This document shows positions 42,077 through 50,861 of a stretch of DNA of 58,203 nt, in pieces. The stretch covers positions 1-58,203 of the forward strand of contig JBEIGE010000019.1 in NCBI GenBank assembly GCA_040382055.1, read 5' to 3'. Numbering within the stretch: the first letter of the stretch is position 1; the number at the start of each line of letters is the position of its first letter. A program made the translations under genes and the position numbers. The DNA is from JBEIGE01 sp040382055 (lineage in GTDB: Bacteria > Pseudomonadota > Gammaproteobacteria > Burkholderiales > Burkholderiaceae_C). The notes below the pieces were generated by a model that was given only the letters and a program-made list of their open reading frames with translations, searched no databases and had not been told where the DNA came from.

Positions 42077-44236
42077 TTAGAGCCCGGCCAGGGCGGAGCG
42101 GACTTCAGCCACGGACAAAATCTCTGACAGTAGTACCGGCGCTGCGCCTTTCTTATAAAAAACATAGACCGGAACCCCGTTGCGACCGAGTTGTGCCAAT
42201 GCAGCTGTGATGGCCGGGTCCCGCCGGGTCCAGTCGGCGCGCAGCAGTTGAACCCGTCGGGCATCAAAGTCAGCCAGCACCTGGCTGTCAGCCAGGGTGG
42301 TTTTTTTGTTGTACTGGCAACTCACGCACCAGGCGGCGGTGAAATCAACAAACACAATCTGCCCCTCTTCCACCAGTGCCTGGACTTGGCCCGCGCTCCA
42401 GGGTTGCCAGCGGGCGCTGCGGTCCGGCACCAGCGAGCCAACTTCAGACTTGATGACATTTGGGCCCAAACCCCATGTGGACCAAGCGCCTAGCGCTATC
42501 AAAATAAAAGCAATCAAGCGACCGCTAGATCCCGGCAAGGTCAGTGACCACAGTATGCCCGAGAGAGCCAACAGCAATGCCAGCAAGGCAGCAGCGCCGT
42601 CGATGCCGCTTTGCTGGCCCAGCACCCAGACCAACCAGACCACGGTGGCAAACATCGGCAGGGCCATGAGCTTGCGAAACGTTTCCATCCAGACGCCGGG
42701 CCGGGGCAAGGCATGCGCCAGGGCCGGGACCCAACTGGCCACCAGGTAGGGCAGGGCCAGGCCCAGACCAATAGTGGCAAAAATCAGCAGGGCCTGGGGC
42801 GCTGGCAGGTTCACGGCCAAGCCCAGTGAGGCACCCATGAACGGGGCGGTGCACGGAGAAGCCACGGCCACCGCCAAAACGCCAGTTAAAAAAGCGTCTG
42901 CCACAGGGTGGCGCAACTGCAGCGAGGCCAGGGACGAAGGTGCGAATTGACCGAACTCAAACACCCCGGCCAGGTTCAGGCCAATTACTGTAAAGAGGGC
43001 AGCCAGACCTGCCACCACCCAGGGGTTTTGCAACTGGAAACCCCAGCCCAGACTCTCGCCGGCCAGGCGCAATCCAATCAGCAGCAAACCCAGCGCCATG
43101 AAGCTGAGTACCACCCCGGCTGTGTAGGCCAGGCCGCTCAAGCGGTGGCCGCGTGTGTCGTTTTCATGGCGGGTGAAGGCGAGCACCTTGATGGCCAGCA
43201 CCGGAAAGACACAGGGCATCAAATTGAGAATCAGGCCACCCAGCAATGCGCCCACCAAGGCCCCAAGAAAGCTGATGCCCAAGCCGACGGGGGCTTGTGG
43301 GCCTGTCGCTGCAAGCGGGTTTTGCTGAATCACCGGTGTCAGTGCAGCAGGTGTGGTCATGCTCGGCCAGACGCCGGTGACGGGCAGCTCGCTGCGCCAG
43401 CCTGTGCTGCCTGCTGTGAGCACCACGTGCATTAGTGACGGGCTGTTGCTGCGCTGCGCAGAGACAGGCACCTCAGCCACCCACAGCGGCCCCTGCCAGG
43501 CTTGTTTCCAGGGGGCGGAGGGGTTTATCACCTCGGGCGTTTCAGTGAAAAAGTCCAGGGTTTGGCCCTGCAGCTGGGCTGGCAAATTGGCAACAACCAC
43601 GCGCAATGACTGACCCTGGATCTGGACTGAACTTCCCTGCGCGCTCAAGGCCTGGGGCTGGGCGCTCCAGGCTGCCGCAAAATCAGCGCCGTTTGAGACC
43701 GTGCTGCCTTGGGTCGGAATGCTCAAAGCAAACTCGCCTTCTTGTGGAATGCACTCAGTGCGACACACCAGCCATCGCGCCTTGAGCTTGATGTTCAGCG
43801 CGCTGCTGAAAAGAGAAGGTCTGAAATCAGGGGCAATGCTGATGGGCACGCTCAGCAACACCTTGTCCTCGTAGCCATAGTTGATCAGGGTTCCGAGCTT
43901 GAGCTTCTTGGGTAGCGGCCAGGCCAGTTCCCCCGCGCTCACGCCTTTGGGTAAATCCCATTCCAGCACGGTGGGCAGGCCCGAGTCGCCGGAATTCTTC
44001 CAGTAAGTGTGCCAATGGGGCTGGTGCTCGATCAACAGACCGACCCAAACTGTTTTGTCGCTGCCAACCCCCTCGGGTGCATGCGCCACCAACTCGGCAC
44101 GCACCTGCTCAGTCTTGACTACAGACTTGGCATTAATTTGGGCATTTGCCTTTGTGGGTAGGGTACTTGTTGCTATAAATAATGTAGCCAAAAGGACGCT
44201 GACAAGCCACAAAGGACGGCGATAAAAGTAGGGCAT
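42077..44236 (-). CDS. DsbD-like thiol:disulfide interchange protein (ScsB type)
   Basis: A 719-residue inner-membrane electron carrier from cytoplasmic thioredoxin to the periplasm. A signal peptide (cleavage near ANAQ) leads to a periplasmic domain with CRTEC (about 30-290). The membrane core (about 330-600) carries the redox cysteines in LMPCVFPVLAIKVL and ASPCTAPFMG. The C-terminal thioredoxin domain has FTAAWCVSCQ. Two short palindrome repeats sit inside the gene (42486-42511 and 44165-44188). Its first 13 codons are duplicated beyond the restriction-modification operon upstream. Confidence 0.93.
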   Translation of the reverse strand: MPYFYRRPLWLVSVLLATLFIATSTLPTKANAQINAKSVVKTEQVRAELVAHAPEGVGSDKTVWVGLLIEHQPHWHTYWKNSGDSGLPTVLEWDLPKGVSAGELAWPLPKKLKLGTLINYGYEDKVLLSVPISIAPDFRPSLFSSALNIKLKARWLVCRTECIPQEGEFALSIPTQGSTVSNGADFAAAWSAQPQALSAQGSSVQIQGQSLRVVVANLPAQLQGQTLDFFTETPEVINPSAPWKQAWQGPLWVAEVPVSAQRSNSPSLMHVVLTAGSTGWRSELPVTGVWPSMTTPAALTPVIQQNPLAATGPQAPVGLGISFLGALVGALLGGLILNLMPCVFPVLAIKVLAFTRHENDTRGHRLSGLAYTAGVVLSFMALGLLLIGLRLAGESLGWGFQLQNPWVVAGLAALFTVIGLNLAGVFEFGQFAPSSLASLQLRHPVADAFLTGVLAVAVASPCTAPFMGASLGLAVNLPAPQALLIFATIGLGLALPYLVASWVPALAHALPRPGVWMETFRKLMALPMFATVVWLVWVLGQQSGIDGAAALLALLLALSGILWSLTLPGSSGRLIAFILIALGAWSTWGLGPNVIKSEVGSLVPDRSARWQPWSAGQVQALVEEGQIVFVDFTAAWCVSCQYNKKTTLADSQVLADFDARRVQLLRADWTRRDPAITAALAQLGRNGVPVYVFYKKGAAPVLLSEILSVAEVRSALAGL

Positions 44237-44281
44237 TGCGATGTTTGATCAATCAGGCTGTTGATAATAGCCGTATGCCCT
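44197..44281. repeat. 85-bp direct repeat, left copy (contains DsbD-like gene 5' end)
   Basis: These 85 nt are identical to 47543-47627. The left copy is continuous with the intact DsbD-like gene: bases 44197-44236 are its first 13 codons and the remainder is its upstream region. The copies bracket the restriction-modification operon. Confidence 0.97.
44263..44274 (+). promoter_or_regulatory. -10 element facing away from the DsbD-like gene, six nt before an ATG
   Basis: GATAAT (44263-44268) then AGCCGT then ATG (44275). The same arrangement occurs at 47609-47623 and at 56311-56325. A start codon this close to a -10 implies a leaderless transcript. Here the ATG opens only a 30-codon frame running into the end of the nuclease gene. 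Confidence 0.45.
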
Positions 44282-44331
44282 GGAAGGCGGTTTTAAGCCC
44301 TGCATCTCCCAATTACATCCATGAACTGAGT

Positions 44332-45531
44332 TCAGACCGGGGGAAACACACGAAGTATCTGAATTAGGTCACTCAAAGTAATGAGGTCTAGTTGCTGAGT
44401 CTTTGTAAAAGTTCTCGCTACCGAAGGCGGAACAACCAGCTGGACTGAATGACTCTTCATCTCGTTCGTCTGACTCTCAGATATTGAGGTTTCAAGAGTA
44501 AAGAGGTGCTTGCGTGGTATGCGCTCTGCCTCTGCGAGGATTTGCCTCCAGCGGTCTTTGCAGGTTGATTTGGCAGCTAGCATTTGCAGGGGCGGAGAAC
44601 CCACACTAAGGTCACGATAAGCCTCAGCACCGGGGAACAAGAAATCTGGCTTGGAATTGCCCTCCGTTTTTGTACCACGCTCATACTGAATTTGGTTTGC
44701 CTTGAAGACAGCTTCAAGATGATTTTCCAATGCATGGCCGACGCGGGACTTTCTGCGGTTCTGCACAGAAAGTGAGAAGTTGACAAATTCATCTACTGCG
44801 TCAAAACCTTCTTTGAGGCGAACCTCAACAATTGCCTTCTCCAGAGTACGGAACAAGCGCTCTTCCTGTTTCATCCACTCCTCAAGGGCGGCGTCAGGCG
44901 TGTCCTCTGCTTCAATATGCGAACCAAGAGACTTGCGGGCAAAGGCTGAGAATACTTTTGTCGGGGGAAATGTCATGCCAAATTCGGCAACAAGTCGCTC
45001 AAGCAACGCGTCCGCAGAGTCCTCCAGCTCTATCCCCAGTGCATCAAGGATGCTGCGCGATGCAAGGTCCAACTCCGTCGTGCTTACCTCTTCACCGACG
45101 ACCCATTGGGTCTTTGCATCTTTGACTTCAAACAGATACCTCAGGCGGCGCTCGTGATCGCTATCCGCTGGGGCAACTGCAATGAGCAAGTCTCCAGTAG
45201 TCCTGGCCCCAACCAGACAGAAGTCACCTTCACGTAGTTGCTCTGTAACTATGTTGTCACGGTAATAGAGACGATATTCCGGGCTTCGATTCGGTTGATT
45301 AAGTCGGGTGTCGTAGTAGGTAACTTCATCCGAACAAACTTCGGGCTCATCAGTATGTGGATTGAAGTACAGAAACGTGGCTTTAAAGCGGCGCTTCTCG
45401 CTACCAGGGTCACCGAGAATCGCAACGAACTTGTTCGAGCCAATCTCATGCTGATGCGACTTTGATGTTGCATCTACAGCGCTGAGGTACTTGCTCGCCG
45501 TTCCAGTGAAATAGTTGCTGAGTGAAGTCAT
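44332..45531 (-). CDS. Type II restriction endonuclease, EcoRII-like
   Basis: A 399-residue nuclease, matching EcoRII in length (about 400). The N-terminal half corresponds to the effector DNA-binding domain. The C-terminal catalytic domain shows RRKSRVGHALENHLEAVF, KPDFLFPGAEAYRD and LAAKSTCKDRWRQIL, the PD-(D/E)xK core of EcoRII. EcoRII cuts before CCWGG and needs two sites. It is the last gene of a methyltransferase - vsr - nuclease operon, starting 7 nt after vsr. Sampled base composition is A/T-richer than the flanks. Confidence 0.93.
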   Translation of the reverse strand: MTSLSNYFTGTASKYLSAVDATSKSHQHEIGSNKFVAILGDPGSEKRRFKATFLYFNPHTDEPEVCSDEVTYYDTRLNQPNRSPEYRLYYRDNIVTEQLREGDFCLVGARTTGDLLIAVAPADSDHERRLRYLFEVKDAKTQWVVGEEVSTTELDLASRSILDALGIELEDSADALLERLVAEFGMTFPPTKVFSAFARKSLGSHIEAEDTPDAALEEWMKQEERLFRTLEKAIVEVRLKEGFDAVDEFVNFSLSVQNRRKSRVGHALENHLEAVFKANQIQYERGTKTEGNSKPDFLFPGAEAYRDLSVGSPPLQMLAAKSTCKDRWRQILAEAERIPRKHLFTLETSISESQTNEMKSHSVQLVVPPSVARTFTKTQQLDLITLSDLIQILRVFPPV

Positions 45532-45538
45532 GCGAAAG

Positions 45539-45970
45539 CTATTTGTTGCGATTGATTAGATTGCGTGCAACCCGATTGACTGCGCCATTTGGCAAAGAAT
45601 AACCTGTCTTGCGCAACTCGCATTCCCACACAGTCAACACGCGCCAGCCTAGCTTGATCAGCGCACTCTTTGTGAGTTTGTCTCTGGTGGCATTTCCTTC
45701 CAGTTTCGTCTTCCAGAAGTCCTTGTTGCTGCCAGGCCATTTGAAGTACTTGCAGCCATGCTGATGCCAAAAGCATCCATGTACAAAAACAACAGCAACA
45801 CGGGAAGGAAACACGAGATCGGGCTTTCCGGGAAGCCCGGCACCGCCCAGCTTGTATCTCAGCCCTTGTGCATGCAATGCTTTACGGAGAAATAGTTCTG
45901 GCTTGGTGTTCTTGCCCTTGATACCAGCCATCATTCTGCTGCGGTTAACTGCGTCAACAACATCCACCAC
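45539..45970 (-). CDS. vsr: Very short patch repair endonuclease Vsr
   Basis: A 143-residue nuclease that nicks T:G mismatches arising when 5-methylcytosine deaminates in Dcm-type sites. The core GKPDLVFPSRVAVVFVHGCF, the zinc-binding HGCFWHQHGC, and WRVLTVWECEL are diagnostic. It starts with GTG 12 nt after the methyltransferase stop. Its presence fits a CCWGG methylase, whose product it repairs. Confidence 0.95.
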   Translation of the reverse strand: MVDVVDAVNRSRMMAGIKGKNTKPELFLRKALHAQGLRYKLGGAGLPGKPDLVFPSRVAVVFVHGCFWHQHGCKYFKWPGSNKDFWKTKLEGNATRDKLTKSALIKLGWRVLTVWECELRKTGYSLPNGAVNRVARNLINRNK

Positions 45971-45982
45971 AGTAGTTTGCGA

Positions 45983-47245
45983 TCAGGCAGCGAGCAGCTC
46001 TTGCTTTGGTGCAACAGCGTCATAAATCATTGGCTGAATGGCGCGGGCAACGGCTTCCATCACCGGGACAACGACTGAATTTCCAAACTGCTTGTAGGCA
46101 CGTGTGTCAGATACCGGAATCCTGAAACTGTCTGGGAAGCCCATCAAGCGTGCGCATTCGCGAGGTGTAAGTCTTCGCGGGTTTTTCTTCAGCCCTTGGC
46201 TAAGAAGAATTTCTGATCCGTCCTTGTAATAGCGGGCAGACAAAGTACGAGTCACGCTATTTGGCGTCACCATGCCAAAGCCGAAGCCATTTCCTGCTGC
46301 TTGGTGCTTCTTCTTGTAGTTCTGAAGGTAAGCCCAAAGGTTGTCCGTAAGCGTGTATTTGTCCAAGACCTTGCGTCTGGCGTGATCGTAGTAGTTTGAA
46401 CCGTCCAACTCGATCTCAGGTTCACTGGTGTTTTTATGAAGAATCTCACCCAAGGTATGGATTCCTTTGGGTGGCAAGTCAAGCATGTCCCAATCAAAAA
46501 TGACGGGATCGCGGAAGCCTATGATGATGATTCGTTCGCGGTGTTGCGGCACAAAGTGGGCTCCGTCGATTATCTTGAAAAAGACCTGATACCCAAGGTC
46601 ATCACGCAAGGTTCGATGGATTACATCGAACGTGCGACCTTTGTCATGGGACTGAAGGTTCTTGACGTTTTCAAGCATGAAGGCTCGGGGGCGCTTCTTT
46701 GCAATGATGCGTGCCACATCAAAAAACAATGTTCCCTGCGTTTCGTCCGCAAAACCATGAGCGCGGCCGAGAGCATTCTTCTTCGAGACTCCCGCGATTG
46801 AGAAGGGCTGGCAAGGAAATCCGCCAAGTAACACATCGTGATCCGGAATGTCGTCTTCGTGAATTTTTGTTATGTCTCCGTTAATGGCATGGCCATCCTG
46901 AAAATTTTCTGCATAGGTTTTCTGGGCATATGAATCCCACTCGCTTGTGAAAACGCACTCACCGCCAATCGCTTCAAAGGCCAACCGGATGCCACCGATT
47001 CCAGCAAACAAATCGATGAATTTGAAGTCACCGGTTCGCCCCGGCAAGGGGCCGAAATTCAGAAGTCTTTGGATCTCGGCTGCGACATGAGCTGGGGCCA
47101 TTTGTTCACCACTCTGCCAGCGGCGCAATGTTCTGCTGGTCACATTCAGGTGGCGCGCAATGGCTTCCTGGGTATGAGTCTTTCGGGCAGCTACGATATA
47201 GGCAAGGGCTGCAGAGTTGTCGAGTGTGATGATCGGAGAAGTCAT
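45983..47245 (-). CDS. DNA (cytosine-5-)-methyltransferase, Dcm/M.EcoRII family
   Basis: A 420-residue enzyme predicted to methylate the inner C of CCWGG. An N-terminal helix-turn-helix (about 24-47, TQEAIARHLNVTSRTLRRW) precedes the catalytic domain: SAM motif DLFAGIGG (about 78-85), catalytic Cys145 in GFPCQPFSIAGVSKKN, ENVKNL, QHRERI and the C-terminal RQFGNSVVVP-type block. The central TRTLSARYYKDGSEIL is shared with E. coli Dcm. ATG 47245 is the best start. The helix-turn-helix may bind the palindrome just upstream for autorepression, as reported for M.EcoRII. Confidence 0.95.
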   Translation of the reverse strand: MTSPIITLDNSAALAYIVAARKTHTQEAIARHLNVTSRTLRRWQSGEQMAPAHVAAEIQRLLNFGPLPGRTGDFKFIDLFAGIGGIRLAFEAIGGECVFTSEWDSYAQKTYAENFQDGHAINGDITKIHEDDIPDHDVLLGGFPCQPFSIAGVSKKNALGRAHGFADETQGTLFFDVARIIAKKRPRAFMLENVKNLQSHDKGRTFDVIHRTLRDDLGYQVFFKIIDGAHFVPQHRERIIIIGFRDPVIFDWDMLDLPPKGIHTLGEILHKNTSEPEIELDGSNYYDHARRKVLDKYTLTDNLWAYLQNYKKKHQAAGNGFGFGMVTPNSVTRTLSARYYKDGSEILLSQGLKKNPRRLTPRECARLMGFPDSFRIPVSDTRAYKQFGNSVVVPVMEAVARAIQPMIYDAVAPKQELLAA

Positions 47246-47260
47246 TAGGCGGGAATAGTT

Positions 47261-47277
47261 CCGGACATTTTGTCCGG
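47261..47277. promoter_or_regulatory. Palindromic operator upstream of the methyltransferase
   Basis: CCGGACA and TGTCCGG form a perfect 7-bp inverted repeat around TTT, 15 nt upstream of the methyltransferase ATG. A partial repeat of the half-site (GGACAAAAA) lies just beyond it. Position suits a repressor site over or next to the promoter. Confidence 0.6.
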
Positions 47278-47829
47278 TTTTTGTCCCTTTGTAAACTAAT
47301 TCTTTGTGTTTGACCAATACAACCAAGACGTGCTGAGCTGACTGGTATAGAGCGCTGCAATGACGACAGACGAGTGGCACAGCTTGCTGGCAGCGTTGGC
47401 TCACCAAGTGCGATGGGTAACGGTGTGTTGATGGTGGTGGCCCAACTTATTAGGTTGGACGCGGGCGATGCTGCATTGAATCAGCACTGATTTGGCCACT
47501 CCGGCTGGTGGACGGTCAACAGGCCCAGCTAAAGTGCTTTGCCGCTGACAAGCCACAAAGGACGGCGATAAAAGTAGGGCATTGCGATGTTTGATCAATC
47601 AGGCTGTTGATAATAGCCGTATGCCCTTCACAGGTCATTCACAGCGGGTTTTGGCCGGCTTTTGCTCATAGCAGTAATGAACCTGCTTTGGCTTGAAGCA
47701 AAACTGAAAATCGCCCCGCGTATCCGGTATTGGCTTGATGGGTTTGAAATAGCCCGGTTTTTCAAACAATATTCGCGCTTAAGCCGCGCCTGATTTTGGG
47801 AAGATTGAGTTCATCTAGAGGGACTCACC
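47278..47829 (+). other. Non-coding stretch from methyltransferase operator to FliD-C-like gene
   Basis: It holds the right end of the inserted unit (to 47542), the second 85-bp repeat (47543-47627) and the original flank. I see no full gene. A 16-codon frame starts at ATG 47621 behind a GATAAT and ends at 47671. The truncated 5' end of the DsbD-like gene lies on the minus strand at 47543-47582. Confidence 0.5.
47543..47627. repeat. 85-bp direct repeat, right copy (truncated DsbD-like 5' end)
   Basis: Identical to 44197-44281 over all 85 nt. Here the first 13 codons of the DsbD-like gene run out into unrelated sequence, so this is the duplicated, non-functional end. The repeat spacing gives an inserted unit of 3346 bp. 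Confidence 0.97.
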
Positions 47830-48507
47830 ATGACCATTTCCAACTTGGGCCTCGGACAGACCGGTACGACGACCCCCAACAGCCAGATTGCGACAAAGGC
47901 CGCAAAAAAGGCAGACCCCATCTCGGCATCTTTGCAGAAGTACGGGGCCAAAATTCAGGAACAGCTGGACACTACCACCACGAATCTGTCCACCTTGGGC
48001 AAGTTCAAAGCCTCGGTGGTGACTGTCCAGAGCTCAGCCAACGGCCTGAATGCTTTAAAAGAGAACGCCAGCAACGAAGACGTGAAAAAGGCACTGAACA
48101 GCTTTGTAAGCAGCTACAACGCCATGCTGGCCTCAGCCAGGTCTGCAGCAACTGGCAGCGGGGTAGATAGCATCAGCCCTGGGATGACCCGGGCCATTAC
48201 CGCTGATTTTTCACGGGTGAATGCGCTGCGCCAGATGGGCTTTACCAAAGCGAGTGATGGCACCCTGAAGCTTGATACGGCGAAGCTGGACCAGGCTTTG
48301 AAAGCCTCTCCCACCAACGTGTCGGCCACCTTGAACCAACTCGGCAGGCTGGTGGACAAGGTCGCCACCAAAGAGCTGGCTGGCGATGGAAGTATCCAGG
48401 ACGCGGTCAACACCATGTCGGCCAAAACAAGCACTTTGCAAGTGCAGCAAAACGCCCTCCTCAAGGCAGCTCAGCAGTACGCCAGCTTTGCCCAGGGGAG
48501 CGCCTGA
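47830..48507 (+). CDS. FliD C-terminal-like hypothetical protein
   Basis: A 225-residue protein, rich in Ala, Ser and Thr, with no signal peptide. The segment NSFVSSYNAMLASARSAATG and the later NALRQMGFTKASDGTLKLD resemble the C-terminal part of the flagellar cap protein FliD. It lacks the N-terminal FliD region, and no flagellar genes are near. The function is unknown; a filament- or cap-derived role is inference. Confidence 0.75.
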   Translation: MTISNLGLGQTGTTTPNSQIATKAAKKADPISASLQKYGAKIQEQLDTTTTNLSTLGKFKASVVTVQSSANGLNALKENASNEDVKKALNSFVSSYNAMLASARSAATGSGVDSISPGMTRAITADFSRVNALRQMGFTKASDGTLKLDTAKLDQALKASPTNVSATLNQLGRLVDKVATKELAGDGSIQDAVNTMSAKTSTLQVQQNALLKAAQQYASFAQGSA

Positions 48508-48591
48508 ATTTCTGACTGGAAAACCTGCCGGTGTTTGCATCCTTTATGCTGGCCGCCAGCCATTGTTCCAACCAAGACAACCAAGACAACC

Positions 48592-49344
48592 ATGCAAGCA
48601 CCTCCCCCGATTCACCGCAACGCACTCGTTCTGTTTTCAGGCGGTCAAGACTCCACAACCTGTTTGGCACATGCACTGTCGAAATACGAACGCGTCGAGA
48701 CTTTGGCCTTTGACTATCGACAGCGCCATCGTGTAGAGCTGCAAGCGCGCATTGAAGTGCTGGCCCAAGTGCGTGCAAACTATCCGCAGTGGGGCCGCAA
48801 GTTGGGAGAAGACCATTTACTCGACCTGGGGGTCTTGGGCCAGGTGAGCGAAACATCCCTTACACGTGACATGGCATTCAAGATGGAATCCTCGGGTTTG
48901 CCCAATACCTTTGTACCCGGTCGCAACCTGTTGTTCCTCACGCTGGCTGCTGCTCTGGCTTATCGCCGTGATTTGGATGTCATCGTTACCGGTGTGTGCG
49001 AAACCGATTTTTCCGGCTATCCCGATTGTCGCGATGACACCATGAAAGCCATGCAAATCGCGTTGTCACTCGGCATGGACCGCCGGTTGTTGATCGAAAC
49101 GCCGCTGATGTGGATCGACAAAGCGCAAACCTGGCAGTTGGCCTTCGATCTGGGCCAAAAAGCGCACCCCAATGGCGGCAATCAGTTGGTGGACCTTATC
49201 GTGGAACACACCCACACCTGCTATATGGGTGACCGCACACAGCGCCACAACTGGGGTTACGGCTGTGGCATCTGCCCCGCGTGCGATTTGCGCGCCAAGG
49301 GCTGGGCGCGCTGGACAGGTTCATTCACTTCCAATTGCCAATAA
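48592..49344 (+). CDS. queC: 7-cyano-7-deazaguanine synthase
   Basis: A 250-residue ATP-dependent enzyme that turns 7-carboxy-7-deazaguanine into preQ0 for queuosine tRNA modification. The PP-loop SGGQDSTTCLAHAL is at about residues 16-29. The zinc ligands lie in HTCY and YGCGICPACDLRAKGW near the end. ATG 48592 starts just before the conserved fold. Other queuosine genes are not in the window. Confidence 0.96.
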   Translation: MQAPPPIHRNALVLFSGGQDSTTCLAHALSKYERVETLAFDYRQRHRVELQARIEVLAQVRANYPQWGRKLGEDHLLDLGVLGQVSETSLTRDMAFKMESSGLPNTFVPGRNLLFLTLAAALAYRRDLDVIVTGVCETDFSGYPDCRDDTMKAMQIALSLGMDRRLLIETPLMWIDKAQTWQLAFDLGQKAHPNGGNQLVDLIVEHTHTCYMGDRTQRHNWGYGCGICPACDLRAKGWARWTGSFTSNCQ

Positions 49345-49778
49345 ATACCCAAATTGGGTGACATAGATCCCAAAGCTCGCGGACTTATCTGAGTCAGGCC
49401 TGATTACTGTGAGCATGCAGGGCAACAGTAAACATGACAAGGTCAACGCAAGTTCTCCAGTTTTTTCCGATTTGTGCTAACCGGTAATCAAGACCAGGTG
49501 TTGACCGATGTGCTGTGCACAGCGCTTGAGCAAATGGCTCTGGAGATCGACGTTGCGCTTATATTCAGCCCGGTGAGTGGTCAGCAAGGCTCCTCGTAGA
49601 GTGATGTCGACATATTCTTGTGGTGAAGAGCCGGTTTGATGTGACCAACAACGGAGCGAATTGGCAGAGATAGCCAGCTGTGGGGGAATTCGTTGACCTG
49701 ACGCGCCCGACTGATTTAAGCGTCACTCTGGGCTGCGATAAGCGTTAATGGACTTGGATACGATATTTTTCATAGGCG
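49345..49778 (+). other. 434-nt gap; possible gene remnant on the minus strand
   Basis: No intact gene is seen. On the minus strand 49722 down to 49477 is open for 81 codons (for example SSPQEYVDITLRGALLTTH and KRNVDLQSHLLKRCAQ), bounded by TGA upstream and TAG downstream with no ATG. The residues look protein-like but match no family I know, so it may be a decayed gene. Confidence 0.3.
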
Positions 49779-50438
49779 CTAATCTTTACCGTAATTCGGT
49801 GAGCGCGGTCCGAACAAGATGCCGTTGGGTTTTGCAGAAAGCAGCCGTGCTGTGGCTACACCTGCTATTTGGTGACTTTGGTCCGAGGTAGTAGCCAAAA
49901 CCTGCTTGACAATGGCACCTATCAGCAAACTTGCCAAACCACCTTGTTGCTGGTTTTGCCCTTCTTCGCTAGACGCAGTGGCCGAACCCGTCCACAACAG
50001 TTTGCCTGTTTTTAAATCCACCAACTTGGCTTGCGCGGTGACCGTGGATGCGCTGTTGACCACAGTGTAGACCGTGCCGTATTGAGAAATAGTGATGTAG
50101 CACGCCGCATCTGCACCAAAAATCTCACGCAATTTGGGGAGTGAGGTGTTATGCATATCAGTGGGTTGCGTAACTCCATTTTGCTTAAATGCTTCTGCTA
50201 CCAGGGTCACAGGAATAACATAGTAGCCAGCCTCTGCCAAGGGCCGGGTGGCGTAAGACAAGACGCTGTAGGTGGCGTTCACCTCTGGTGAATTGTTTAC
50301 CGGAGGCAAGACCAAAATGGAGCGCGGGCGGCTCTCTTTGTAGGCGGTGTAGTCAATCGGGGCTTTGGTGGCGCAACCGGTAAGAATTAATAGGCAAAGA
50401 GCGGAGACGAGAGATTTGTATTTGTTTGTCAAGTTCAT
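49779..50438 (-). CDS. DUF799 (GNA1162-like) lipoprotein
   Basis: A 219-residue lipoprotein with lipobox ILTGC followed by ATKAPID. PRSILVLPPVNNSPEVNATY is the family signature. The neisserial homologue GNA1162 is an outer-membrane-associated lipoprotein of unknown role. It is the third gene of a CsgG-like - DUF4810 - DUF799 operon, 9 nt after the DUF4810 gene. Confidence 0.92.
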   Translation of the reverse strand: MNLTNKYKSLVSALCLLILTGCATKAPIDYTAYKESRPRSILVLPPVNNSPEVNATYSVLSYATRPLAEAGYYVIPVTLVAEAFKQNGVTQPTDMHNTSLPKLREIFGADAACYITISQYGTVYTVVNSASTVTAQAKLVDLKTGKLLWTGSATASSEEGQNQQQGGLASLLIGAIVKQVLATTSDQSHQIAGVATARLLSAKPNGILFGPRSPNYGKD

Positions 50439-50447
50439 GGCAATACC

Positions 50448-50819
50448 TTATTTTTTCTTGAAGTTTCGCAGTAGAAAGCCCATAAAGGTTTCTGACTCCG
50501 GGTACTGCTTTCGTTCGGTCTGCACATATTGGGCAAACTGATCCAGATTGCCTTGCTGCCCATAGAGTAGGGCCAAATGCGCGTAGTAGCCTGGGGGCAC
50601 TGCGCCACCGCCTGCCTGGATTTTCTTCAGGTCCTGTTCCATCAGCTGTGTTTGTGCGTCCAAGCTCAGCTTGTCGCCCCGAAAGTACGCAGACACATTG
50701 TTTTGGTAGCCCTCCCACCTATAAAGGGTGGGTGTCTGCTGAGTAGCGCACCCGCCAAGCAAGGCAAGTGCTAAGCAAGAAAGCAAAGGCGATGCTGAAC
50801 AAAGTCTATGTTTGAACAT
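50448..50819 (-). CDS. DUF4810 lipoprotein
   Basis: A 123-residue lipoprotein with lipobox ALLGGC. The conserved YRWEGYQNNVSAYFRGD and PPGYYAHLALLYGQQGN are DUF4810 features. It is the middle gene of the CsgG-like cassette and probably forms a complex with its neighbours at the outer membrane. Confidence 0.9.
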   Translation of the reverse strand: MFKHRLCSASPLLSCLALALLGGCATQQTPTLYRWEGYQNNVSAYFRGDKLSLDAQTQLMEQDLKKIQAGGGAVPPGYYAHLALLYGQQGNLDQFAQYVQTERKQYPESETFMGFLLRNFKKK

Positions 50820-50861
50820 TGAATTTCCTGGAAAGAAAGTAGCCGCGTTCGGGTGGGAGAG

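Noticed and set aside
44332..47245. The restriction-modification operon as a defence island with further unknown defence genes
   Set aside because: Genes on either side (DsbD-like, FliD-C-like, queC) are ordinary chromosomal genes, and the exact repeats delimit the insertion to the three genes.
44197..47627. Avoidance of CCWGG sites in the window as support for an active nuclease
   Set aside because: CCAGG and CCTGG are visibly common, for example near 48840, but frequency was not computed and methylation would protect them, so nothing can be concluded.
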